Source of the DNA: Macrostomum hystrix
Lineage: Eukaryota > Platyhelminthes > Macrostomidae
NCBI GenBank assembly: GCA_950097015.1
Contig: CATNEN010000003.1
Span: 11,189,501-11,253,500 of the forward strand
Length of the DNA stretch: 64,000 nt
Reading direction: 5' to 3'
Shown: positions 1 to 12,300 of the stretch, piece after piece
How positions within the stretch are numbered: the stretch's first letter is position 1
Layout of the letters: each line of letters begins with the position of its first letter
Made by a program: the position numbers and the translations under genes
Notes under the pieces: model-generated
The model's input: the letters and a program-made list of their open reading frames with translations, nothing else
Database searches by the model: none
What the model was told of the DNA's origin: nothing

Positions 1-195
1 GCTGAAAATCTGATTAAAAATTACCTATAAAATGCTTAAAAATGTACTTTTAGCCAGCTTTTGAACAGCCAAGATTTCTATAATTTATAATCTCCCAGTT
101 TCTTATAAAATTTATAGAACGTCATTTGTACTAGTTGTATCAGAAGACGCACAGTCAATATGGCACAGCCTCAGCTATTGATCTACGCTTCCAAA

Positions 196-290
196 ATTTG
201 TACGGCTGTTCAGTCCGTGGACTTTAAGGATTTCTACCCCAGCTAGTGCTGGGACCAATTTTACAGCTGGGTAAACTATCGTTATCACAA
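196..290 (-). repeat. Fragment of SINE family A (minus orientation)
   Basis: The stretch shares GGCTGTTCAGTCC, CCCAGCTA.TGCTGG and ACAGCTGGGTAAACT with the better copy at 1700-1905 and, inverted, with the copy at 10671-10955. The tRNA-like head is not recognisable. It lies just downstream of the Mcr stop codon. Confidence 0.6.
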
Positions 291-307
291 CTCCCAAACC
301 ACAAGAG

Positions 308-3300
308 TTAGGAATCCTCTAATATGGTTATCGTCAGAGACCGTAACAACACAGCCAAGAACGCGAAGGAAATTTTGATTAAGCAGTCCCCAGCAGCAGC
401 AGCGGCGGCATTGTATCCTGGACAATAGGGACATTGGAATGAACCGCAGACTTTGCAGACGTCGTTGCTGTGCAATGATCTGGCGCTGTAGATAGTAAAG
501 TTGCCGTTGTCTGAAACACAAATGGTACTTATGGACAAAGTGCTAGGCTTGTACATTACTCCTCTTTCTGAATGAAAAGTAACAAAGTACTTTTTAGCTT
601 CATACAAGCAAGCAAGATTTTCATTTTTAGTATATAAGACTTAAAACAGATGCTTGCGTGTCCTTAGTTCCAAGTCCAAGAACTTGTTTTAATGAAAGTT
701 TAATTAACTTATTTACTCACTGTTCTCAAAATACTCATAAACCTGGCATGACTGTTGCACTGTGATGTTGGCTACAGGAAATCTTCTGTGTAGCGACACT
801 GTGACGCACGTGGCCTTGGTTGATGTAAACTAAAGAAAAATGCGATCATAAATTTACTTTTTCGATGATGCGACAGTATAAAGAACAATAATGAGTGAGT
901 GACAGGGTGGTTTCTGCCTCTCTAACTAAGGTCCCTGCGCAACTATTGCGCAACTAACGCCCTTAAGGGCCAAACCTCAAAGGCACAGTGAGAATGTACT
1001 CTGCCTGACAATGAAAAAGTCAGGGCAGATGTACACACCTGTATACATCGCGAGCGTGAGCCTGTTACCAAAATATTTTAGTGTAGAATTGCAGGAGGGC
1101 TGCGAGCAATGGCACATCATTTGGTGACACGGAATCCCCAGCCAGGTGTACATCTGGCCTGACTTTCGATTTTTCGTCGTCAGGCAGTGTACATTGTCAC
1201 TGTGCATTGGGGGTCGGCCGTCAATGGCGTAAATTGCACGACAAGTTAATATGGCCTCGCCGCGGAATCGAGCTCCGGGACTATGGTCATAACTAGAACA
1301 AGCATGGCTCACATTTGTAAAGAACAGATTGAGTGTGCCCGCGGCCTCCCAAATGTGTCGCAGGCCTCTAAAATTGGAGCTCTGCACCAGGTTTCTCAAT
1401 TCGTAGTTGCTGACATAGTAGCCGCTAGGAATGCTGTAGGATAGCACCGCCATTCCGCTAGTTTCGGAACGATCCGTCCAAAGCCACCTGAAAGTTGATG
1501 GCGATTGTACTTTTAGCGACTAAGGAAATCAGTTTGAATCACCTCAGTTTGATTATTTATCCTCGATTATCTCATCCCACTCGGGAGAGTTATTCTAAGA
1601 AACCAAAATTTACTTGTAGCCTTAAGTAGCTCGTAGTTTGAGCTCTAGTCTCAAGTATTTAGTCCCTCGCCATGGCTATAAAATTTGTACCAGCATTAGC
1701 ATCAGCTGTTGCTCGGCGCATCTGAAGGCTGTGTTCTGCTGTTCAGTCCATGGACTGGTGGGATACCACACCCACCCTCAATAAACCCAGCTAATGCTGG
1801 TACGCATTTAACAGCTGGGTAAACTGAAAAAAATGTTTCATTGGAGTTGAGAATCAAACTCCCGACCTTCAAGTTGTTGCTACAAAGACTACAATGCTAC
1901 AACCCCTTACCCCGTAAAAATGGTCAAGAATTATATTAAGGCAAGTTGTTTGTAGTTCTGTTCGCAATATTTTCGTTTGAATTTCAGCCTCATGACAACC
2001 CATTAGTAATGGGGAGGATCATGAAGGCCATGAGGGCTTCCTGTGGCATAAAACGATTTGCGCCAATTCACTGGGAATTCACTGGGACTATGCAGTAAAA
2101 CACTTAGGCAATCAAATATTTGTCAGAGAATGGAAGCCTATCATGCAGAGTCGCATGGATAATTGTAAAACAATGCCCAGGGACAATGCCAGTGACGGCA
2201 TCTGTCTAGAAAATTGCTCATGCGATAGTTGACAATTCCAACAATGCGGCACAGCTCACTGCAATGCGAGCTCCGATGAAATTCACTGAGTCATGCTGGG
2301 CACGCGGGCCTATTTTACGTCGCAGTAATTCGGAAATGTTCGATTTTTATTTCTACAGCAACGCCCCACTTCCTGCAGTTTCCATTATCCGGCCTGTATT
2401 CATGCTACGTCTGACAAGTAAGTCTTTGGGAACTTCTCTAGTCGATCTAGTCGAATTACTTATATTTACACTGATGTGCAAGTATAATGCTGACGCCTCC
2501 TGGTGACGCAGCAGCAGCACCTGCATCAGACTGCGCTCTCCTCGGTCGGCTCGGTGAGCCGCGCCCCCCGGCTGCGGCTGCAAAAGTCAGCACCAAAGTG
2601 AGACGGGGCAAGCGGAGCGTTCGGCGTCGGATTGAGAGGCGTCGTGAACGGAATCGCAGAGGCCGGCTGCGCGGATCCAACATGCGCCGCCAGCCCACCC
2701 CGTCCACTGAGGATTTGGATCTGCCGGGTGGCGCCGGAGACCATGAGGCCCAATGTCAGCGGGCCCCAGCCGTACCAAACTGCACGCTTAGATTGGCAAC
2801 CTTCAACTGCCGCACTCTGAAGGCAACCTGGCGAAGAGGATTGGTTGCCCAACTCGCCCAAGATCTGCGTTTGGACATCCTGATGTTGCAAGAGCATTCC
2901 ATCGTCAGCGGACCCAACTTGCAAGTGGAAGACCTTGGTGGCGGCTGGACACTGTTCTACACCTCCGCGGACAAGAAAGGACGTGGCGGGGTCGGTGCCC
3001 TTGTAAACCCTCGGCTGCGACAAAGCGTGCGCTGTCTCCCCCTGAGCCCCCGACTGATGCGGGTTGACATTCGCCTACGTAACCGCAACGCGCGCCTCTT
3101 CTGCGCGTACGCGCCAACAGCTGCCCACCCAGAAGAAGCTGGCAGGTTCTACGATCTCCTGTCGGCTCAACTAGAAACCATCGCGCAGCGAGACACTCTG
3201 GTGGTGCTTGGCGATCTGAATGCGGTGATGCGTCAATCCGCTAGCGCCCCTTATGTGACTTCACGCGAGAATCCAAACACTGATGCGCTGGTGAGTCTGA

Positions 3301-6300
3301 CAGAGCAGCACGATCTGGTGTCTGCAAATACCACCTTCCGCAAACCTGCCAGCCGGCTCGCGACCTTTACCGGCTGTAAACGGAGAAGGCGAAATGCAAC
3401 CGGCCGTAACGCGACTTGCAGGCTAGCGCAGTTAGACCACGTGCTACTGCGCACTCGCGAACGCCGCCGAGCATTGAATTGCGACACCGTCAGACCACTG
3501 GCCGTGGGGTCAGACCATAAGTTGCTGTTCTGTGACTTGCGTCTCCGTGACCCCCTGTACCGACCACCGAAGAAAAGACCGAGGCGTTTCTTTAGAGCAC
3601 TGCGGAACCCAGCAACTAGGAACCGCTTCTCTCGCGCCTTCTCCACCGGGCTGGGCGACACCCACAACGCTCAGTATGGTGACATATGCGCCGCAATCCA
3701 CACCGCGGCGGAAAGCACGCTACCACTCGTGCGTCCACCGCAGCGCTCACAACCAGTGTGGATGAGCGACCCAGCGATCAGAGAGGCCCAAGATCGAGTG
3801 CAGCGACTCAGGAGGAGCAGGCACACAACAGACGAGGCGGAAAAGACCCTCGCCATTGTCTACAAAGAGCAGCAGCTGGCTGCCGTGAGCGAGGCCATCC
3901 GCGCCGTCACCTCCGCCGCCCCGGACAGGAAAAGCGGCACCGTGTGGACTGCCATCAACACCCTCACTGGCAGGAAGCAACGCACGGCGCTCAACCTGGT
4001 TGGGGACACGCCGGATGAGCGCAAGAACAGCCTACGGGACTTTTTCGCTAGCATAGTGAATGCGCCACCACCTGCACTCCCTGATGTGCTGGCGCTGCCC
4101 CCTGACACGCCACTGCCGCCTCCGCATCATTTCTGTACCGGCCATGTGACCGCAATCGATGTTTGTCAGCTCGCCAAGAAGATCCCAGGCGGCAAGGCAA
4201 CGGGTCCCGACGAAGTTCCCAACGAGGTGCTCAGACTGCCCAAGGTCGCCCAGGAGATCGCCAGGGTGATCAACAACGTTCTCGATACTGGCGTCGCACC
4301 TCCGGAGTGGACCCGAGCACATATCGTCGGAATCCCCAAGAAGCCGGGCACCAACAAGATTGAAGAACATCGGGGCATCTCCCTGATGTCCTGTGCCGCC
4401 AAGCTGCACAACAAGCTGCTACTGTCGCGCTTGCAGCCAGTGCTGGACCCTTACCTGCGGTACGAGCAGAATGGGTTCCGGCCACGACGTGGTACAGTCA
4501 CGCAAATTCTGGCGCTCCGGAGAATTATCGAGGAATCGCGCATTCGCCAGTCGGACCTTTTCTGTCTGTTCATCGACTTCCTGAAGGCTTTCGACTCGGT
4601 GGCTCGAGGCGTGATTCCACTAGTTCTCCGAGCCTACAACGTGCCAGAGAAACTGATTGCAGCAGTGATGGCGCTCTACCACGACACGCACGCTGCTGTG
4701 ATCACACCTGACGGCCTTTCCGACTTCTTCACCACCTCATCCGGAGTCCTGCAAGGAGACACCCTCGCTCCCTTCCTGTTCATCCTCATCTTGGACTGGG
4801 TGCTGCGGACAGGACTACCGGACAACTCGGACGGCTACATCCTATGCAGGCGAACGAGCAGCCGGCACCCGGAGAAGCGGCTGGCAGTCCTCGGATATGC
4901 TGATGACCTCGCCCTGCTGGCATCCACTGCTGCTGGTGCTCAACGCCTCCTCGACGGCCTAGCTGCTGCCGCTGCGAAGGTTGGCCTTAAGATCAACGCC
5001 AAGAAGACGGAGGTCCTGACTGTGCCAGCCGATCTGCCAGCGGTCATCCGCCTTCCCAGCATGGACAGCGCAATGGCAGCACCGCTCCCCCGATGTGAGC
5101 AGTTCCGGTACCTTGGTGGTCTCGTGCCCAGCGTCCAGGAGGACCTGCGGCGTCGCAGAGGGCTTGCGTGGGCGGCTTTCCGCTCAGTGCGCATCGTGCT
5201 CCAAAGCGACGCCCTGCCAGACCAGCTGAGAACCAGACTGTTCCAGGCGGTGGTGGAAACGGTGCTCTTCTACAACGCCGAGACCTGGACCATGACGGAT
5301 GTGCTGGAGCGCCAGCTGGACGCGGCGCACTCCAGCCTGCTGCGCGCTGCCTTCAGCGTGCACCGTCACGCCGAACACGTCACCAACCAGGCTCTCTACC
5401 AGCGGGCCAAGCTGAGCCCTCCCAGCGTGACCCTGCGACAGCGCCGCCTGAAGCTGGCGGGCCACGTCATTCGCGCCGAGTCCTACTGCCCGGAGCCGCT
5501 GCAGGAGGTCTTGCTGTACACGCAGCAGGGCCCGTTCCGGCGGGGGCAGGCGCGGACCCGGAGGTTCGTCGACTGTCTGACAGAAGACGCCAGGGCGCCT
5601 GATCAGATCAATGGCGCTACCTTCATCAGAGACTGCGCAGCTAAGCGTGCTTTTTGACAATGTCCCCCCCTTTCCTGACCACTTGTGGCCGGTGGCCATT
5701 GTATTTATTGTATATTGTATTATTATTGTATCTAGTCGATTTGCAGCACATTTTAGTTAGCAAAGTTTCGGTACCGTGGCGTCAAACAAAAATAATTTGT
5801 ATCAATCTTCAGGCCTCGCTCTGCTCCTGAGTCTCGCCCAGCCGGCCCGCTGTGGCAGCGAGGTCGAGTGGCTCAGAGTGGAGACGCCACAGTGTCTTCC
5901 CGACGCTCTGGCTCTGCAGACCAGGTGAGTGTCAAGCTAGCTCATGTGCGTCGGCATTGCGAACACATTGAGCAGTCTGTTGGTGCCCAGTTCGACGCGG
6001 ACACTCGCTAGTGCTCGCTGTTCAAGTACATTGTCGTGTGCCACCTCATCGATGGACAAGCCAGCAGTGGGATCTACGCACTGCACAGCTGTGCTGCATT
6101 CGCCAATGCCAGAGCCTTCAAGTTCATGACGCTGAACAGGAAGCTGATGAGCAGTTCGGGCTCGAAGCTGCGTGTAGCCTGGGTGATGAGTGACGATGAG
6201 GAAGCCAGCAAGAGCAACGACTGAGTCAGTCGAGTTCAGCAGTGAAGGAGCCCCAAGTTTGATGGGAAAGCGTCCAAGATGTGGATGGACAATGTTGGCT

Positions 6301-9300
6301 TCGGACAGGCGCAGCAGGGACTAACTTTGCTGATGCGGCTAAGGCAGATTGGAATGGCACCAGTACTTATGCGTGTTGAGTGCGGCACGAAGTATTATAG
6401 GCCTCCTACTTTGTATGGACCGATTTTCTTCAGAAACAACGAAACCACCAACGGGTCCTTAGCTTTGTGGCCTTCAACTATTTTATCACCCAACAGTTTT
6501 GTTGACTTCGCTGTCATCCCGCGTTCACATAATCTGAATCAGCTAAACACGATCTACGATTCCATTGTGGCTCCTGCATGGGAGTTTCATCAGTACAGCG
6601 TGAAAGTCGCGCCGGACTATTATAACTCATCGTCTTGCTTCACGTTGGGGTTCAGCTACTCTCATGGCGACCTGCTGAACGGCACCGTGCGAGCCGTTGC
6701 TGTTTTCAATGACACCTCGAATGAAACTGAGACGAGCGCTATCTTCAAACTGATGCACTGAAAGCTTCTCAAAATATAGCACATGCCTATTCTTACTAAG
6801 ATGACAGTCAGATCATTAGACGCCATTAGACGATCATTAGAGAAAGTATTTACAGCAATCGCGAACCTGCTCGAAAAAATACTCAAAGTGGCTTTTAGTT
6901 TCGAATTAAACTGAGCTGCGTTGCAACACAACTTATTATGCACTCGTATAATGCATGCACTGCTGCTTACTTCAGCAAGAATGAAATACTGTGCGAAGTA
7001 ATAGACGAAAATGATGTTTGCTTAGCAAATTATTGGCCCAGTAAATTTACTAGCAATGCTCTCACCTGGCACAAGTTGTCATGTGCATCCAGGTAGCATT
7101 ACGACCGGAGTAAGTCGGTGAGCAGGTCAGCTCAAACAGATGCAGAGTATTTTGAGGATCTACGGGATCTGCGGCGTTCTTCACCTGGAAGATATTTTCT
7201 ACACTCTTTTTGGCGTACAGGTGGAGCACAGCTCGACCGGAGCCCGTGATGCTGACCATCACCTCGCCCCAAGTGTCCGCATCTTCCAGGACAAACTGCT
7301 GCGATATGGACAGGTTTCGAGAGCTGAGCACAAAAGAAGCTGATTTAGAAATGTCTGAGCTTGGCTGCACATCGATTCGCATTTTGTAGATGCCTCGGTT
7401 CAGGTCGAACGCGGCCACCTCTCTCAGGGCTCGAATCGCGAACACGGTGTCCTGCGTTGAAATCCAACCATTAGCCGTGTTTTTAGTCTCTGTGAGAAAG
7501 TTGACAATCTGAGTGATGTTTTTGCTTCGGGGGTCAAGCTTAAACAATGTGAGCAGTGCGAAACTTGTGGCTTGAACTGCGAACGCGTCGTTTGGCCATT
7601 CGATACGCGGCTTGAGTAGAATCTTTCCAGCCGTGTCTGGCTCTCTGGTCAGCGGACGCACTTGTCGCAGAGCCCAGTACATATAGTTGTCTGTGCGGAC
7701 AGTTGCTAGAAGCATGTTCTTGGCGTTGTTCTTGCTCGTTGATTCTCCACTTTCGTCTAGTGTCAGTGCGTAGGCTGTCATTGCTAGGCAGAGGGCATTG
7801 TTGCTCATCTTTTTCAAATGACGCTTCAAATAATCGATAGCATGAGAAGCTATAGAATTCGCCAAGCTGGGAGATGCTTTCACCACGGCTGGCTGTTTCG
7901 TCGCTATGGCTACTAGAGCTGTGATAGGCACTCGTTCAAGGTACTTCGAGTATTGGTCGTTCACATTCTTATCGTTGATATATGAAGTGAAGTACTTCAT
8001 GTCCCACTTGATTTCGTCAGTGAAGGAACCCAGGAATTCTTGGTCTTCGGAACGATCTTGGTTTGCTTTCAGAAAAACAAGAAACTTTCTATATAGCTCA
8101 TCATTTATGTAGACTAGATGTTGCCATTCAGATAAGTCCGTTTCTGCTAAGGTGTACAGTCCAAAGGCGGTCAGGAAAGTGCTGGCCTCACTTAAGAATC
8201 TTTCAGGAAAGTTTGAAATTCCTCCGCTAGTGGGATCAATATAAAACGATAGCCTTGCAAACTGCGTGTTCACATAGTCCAAAGTGGCCGTCAATGTACT
8301 AGACTGAAGCTGACCTGTCGCCAGCAGGTAGCGCATTACCTGCACATTTCTGTTGATGTTGAACAGGACGCTCTCCGCGGAGCCCATTGGTTTCCAAACT
8401 GAGCAGGAGGCGTCGCAGAAAGTCTCGCTGGGTCCTAGCGAGGGACCAATCATGTCCCCGGAGACCGTCAGTGTTGCACCCTTTGATCCGGGGACGAAAC
8501 GGCGCCAGCGCTGCTCGGGCTCAACAAAAGACTGCTCAGGAATGAGAAAGAAATTCTGAGCCATCAGCACCGAGTTATCAACCAGATCCAACAGAATGGG
8601 CGTGCTGTACGAGTTTGAGACTCCGTTGATCTGCAAAAAAGTGGCCTCATTATAAAAATAGTTATATGTATTAACAGGCATTTCATAGATAAATTTTTTA
8701 ACATTAAAACTTACGGACACTTCAATTTTCACATTCGAGCATTCGCCACCGATAAATGAAAATGAGCAAAATGTGACAGTTGTAGCTCCAAGATGGCGAG
8801 GCAGGACAGGAAAGTGCACTGTTCTTTCACTACTAGCTTTAATGTAGACCAATGTGTGGACACTGGCGTTAGACCTCAGCTCGGGTGAATAGCTGTTCAC
8901 CTGACCGCCATGACCGACCGATACGAAGTCATAATCAGTGCTTGATCTCATTTCGACGATCGCCTGGAATTTTATAAATACAGAAAGTCGGCTTAACAGT
9001 ACAAAGACCAATCGGGTATTTCTTTTTCTGTATCTTCTGAAATAGTGAACCAATCGCACCAAAAATCCCGAGCACGCCTAAAATTTTCCGCTCTATCCGA
9101 TTAAAAAAGTTCCAGAATCACAAAACATTGCAAAACTATTGGAGAATGAATTATAAGCAGACCTCTGTCCAGTAATCCCAGCGGTTGAATAGGGCCACTC
9201 TGACCCCAATCTGCTCGCCCCAGATTGCAGTCTGCGGAGCTTCCAACACCATATAGAGCTTTCTGGCCGAAGTGAATCTTGTTGGAACTCTCTGAACCTG

Positions 9301-12300
9301 GATGCCCTCCGTCGGGTGGATGGCGATTGCGCCGATCACCCAGGAAGTTTCTAGTTTCGGAACTGCAGCCGTCTTTATCGACACCTTTCCGTCAGACAGA
9401 GGTCTACAATTGAAGCATGTAAGCAAACTCTACCGAACTTACTGGCAGGTTTCTTATAGCAATGCACGAGTAAATTCGCTCACTTGACATAGACGTCCTG
9501 CCAGAGCCATTCCGTGTCGTACACAAAGTGCCGATAAACCAGCTCAAAATTTGGCTCAACATAGCCGGGAAGGCTTTCAAGATCTTCGGATTCGCAGTTT
9601 AGCTCGTCGACGCCAGTGACGCAGTCGATGTGTCCATTGCAGCGGTGCCTGTGTCCGTAGCACTCGTCAGGAGAGGCCGAGTAGCATGGGAAAGCTCGCT
9701 CCGGGTTTATGGTTTCGTTGCAGGTGTCTGCGGATTAATAATAATAATAACAATAATTAATTGCAGGAGGGCTGCAGGCAATGGCACATCATTTGGTGAC
9801 ACTAGACCCGCAACCAGCTAGGAGGCAATTCTACCCATTTCGCTGACTCCTGAGCAGACAGATTCTGTACGTAGGCACAAGCTCACACAGGTGTGTGCAT
9901 CTGCCCTGACTTTCTCATCGTCAGGAAGTGTACACTCTCACTGTGCCTTGGGGGTTGGCCTTTCAGAGCGTAAATTGCACGAAAATACTCCAAGTCTTCT
10001 CTCCTCGGCTGCGCCCTAAATAACAGTGGCCTCTCCGCGGAATCGAGCTTAGGGACCTTGGCGCGAGAGACAAATGCGTTAACTGCTCTGACACTGACCC
10101 CCTGAACTCATGACCGAAATCTCTTGCACTAGTAAGAGCGCGCCAACATGGTTTAGTTAATTCGCAGTCTTACGAGAAAACGAAAGCATTGTGTAGTTGC
10201 TATCCGAGAACAAAATCAGTCCTGAATAGTTCATTGTCTTGTTCGCGTCCGGTCCCACTGTCGGCGCAGGAAAATAGGCGGCTTTCGGGACGTTGGAGGT
10301 GTCCTCGAACCAGCGAATCCGGAGCGGACTCGCCGCTTGTCGCTCATAGTTGACTTGTTCGTCAAGTATCTGTCAATTTTGAGAAGGTATCATCGATGTG
10401 ACATTCCATTGCTCATGGCAAGGTGCATGCTAACACTGAGAAATCAATTCTTGCATTGATAAAACGTATAAAAACTTTAATGCATATGAGTCAGATACTA
10501 AAGCGATCCTACATGCCGCGTCTAAAGTTACTAAAATTACTGAGGACACAAGAGTAAGTGTGACACTCCAATGATTATGAACCAAAAGCTTAGACAGACT
10601 TTTTACACTCACTACACTTACAGTCTACTTTCCGTGCAGAATAATAAGTTAAGGTATAGAGCACTAGCAGGTGTTGTAGCCCAGTAGTTAGAGCGCAAGA
10701 CTCACGACTTGAAGGTCGGGGGTTCGATTCTCGACTGCACTAAAACAATGTGTGTCCTTTAGCAAGACAATTCACTCTGCATTGCTTCAGTTCACCCAGC
10801 TGTTAAATGGGTACCAGCATTAGCCGGGGGTAACTGAGGGTGGGTGTGGCGTCCCCGCAGTCAATGGACTGAGCAGCCGTACGCAGCCTTCAGATGCGCC
10901 GCGCAATAGCTGCGGCTGCGCTGTCGGCTGCACATCTGGCCCAATCGGGGCAGGTATAATTAATTATTTTTCATCGTTCTGACTTTTTTATATAAAAATG
11001 CACCTGCGTCTAGTCCATTGTAATGATTCATATTAATAATTAGAATCCTGATTTTTGTTGTCCCGATGCGGCACATACTGAGGACAATGTACACTTGAGT
11101 TGATTGACGTCAGACTGCCCCTCACCGCATCGTGCTCCAGGATGACCCGGGACCCGAACCTCAGGTACAGGTCGTAGGGCATCGCGGACAGCAGGGCGAA
11201 GGATCCGGGAGCCGCGCCAGACACCCAGCCGGTGATGGTCTTTCCTGACAGGTCGGAGCCCTGGTTGATTGTCACAGTCACTGAGCTGATGCTCAGCAGT
11301 TCCACGAAGAAGCTCAGCGAGTCGGTGACCAGCTCGCCGTCAGGTTTCATGAAGTAGGCCACGATCCTGGCCACTGGAGCCATCTCCCGCGACAGGGCGA
11401 ACGAGAAGGTCTTCGACAACACCCCGGCTGGCATCCGGACGATGTCGCTGAACAGAATATTGCCCTCAGCCTGGACCAGGTAGTAGATTTGAGAGGTATA
11501 GTAAGTGCTCTGAACATTGAACACAATGTAGCTGTCCACGGTAGGCCTGGCTGTTGATGTGGTCACCCTGAGGTAAGCCCCGGTAGCTGAGTAATGACGG
11601 AAGATGAATTGTTCGGCTGTTCTGGCTAACGAAGTGCCAACCGACTGCAGGATTGCCACAAGCCGGTAGTTGATGCAGTCTCGAGTAGTTTTCAGTGTGT
11701 AGCGAATCACCGAATCGTCTGGTATGGGAATGCGCGGCTCTCTCTTGATTGTTTTACTAGTGTCGCAGTAGACAGTGATGTCCAAGTGTCTGTTTCTAAA
11801 GTCTGGCCTCTGACCATCGGGTTGAAAAATCCACAACTGAAAATGGGAGAAACGGGGCATTTTTTAAAACTAAGATTCGTTATTAATGAGGGCAATCTAA
11901 GCCTTCATAAACTTTGAGATTCTGACACTACTGGACACTAAATTTAACTAAGCATTTTGAAAAAGAGAATTGTTCCTAGATTGTCCGAGTAGGTAACTTG
12001 TTAATTTCACCTATTTCTTCACTACAACGGCTTCATTTACCAGGGCGGTGAACGGAAACCCCGGTTTGAACTGGCGAACTCTGCCACCAATGAACTTGAT
12101 GTCAGCAACCTCCCTGAAGATTACAGTGCGAGCTGAGCTTGTCTCAGTCACCAGATGCTCCCAGTCGAACACTGAGGCGTCCGCCTGAACCAGAACGTCA
12201 CTTGGATTTGCCTGAAGCTTCAGGGCCTCTTTGATTTCTGTCATTGTGAATAGAAACTCGGAGCGTCCACCGAACTGAAAAATATTGTTGAAAATGGGAA

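Larger units (their letters stand above)
2402..6761 (+). pseudogene. Small secreted PAN/apple-like protein gene nested in Mcr intron 10; probably broken
   Basis: Exon 1 (2402-2417) starts at ATG and ends at a GTAAGT donor. It joins in frame to exon 2 (5813-5924, acceptor CTTCAG, donor GTGAGTG). Together they give a good signal peptide, MLRLTSLALLLSLAQPARCG, then VEWLRVETPQCLPDALALQT, which resembles the PAN exon of the gene at 21128-22060. A third exon could start at 5991 but meets a stop at 6127-6129, while PAN-like residues (HSCAAFANARAFKFM) lie in another frame, so a frameshift or wrong exon choice is likely. A last open stretch, about 6248-6761, has several N-glycosylation sites and YDSIVAPAWEF ... 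LGFSYSHG, which aligns by eye with the end of the second gene. The first intron is split by the LINE. The function is unknown, and whether the gene is alive is open. Confidence 0.45.

Noticed and set aside
1015-1300. Mcr exon 11 running on into the downstream sequence as one open frame
   Set aside because: A good donor (AAT/GTGAGC) ends the receptor-binding exon at 1313, and the rest of the frame is SINE family B sequence.
10671-10740. Functional tRNA gene
   Set aside because: Boxes A and B are present but the acceptor stem is poorly paired and the same body follows other degraded copies. It is the head of a SINE.
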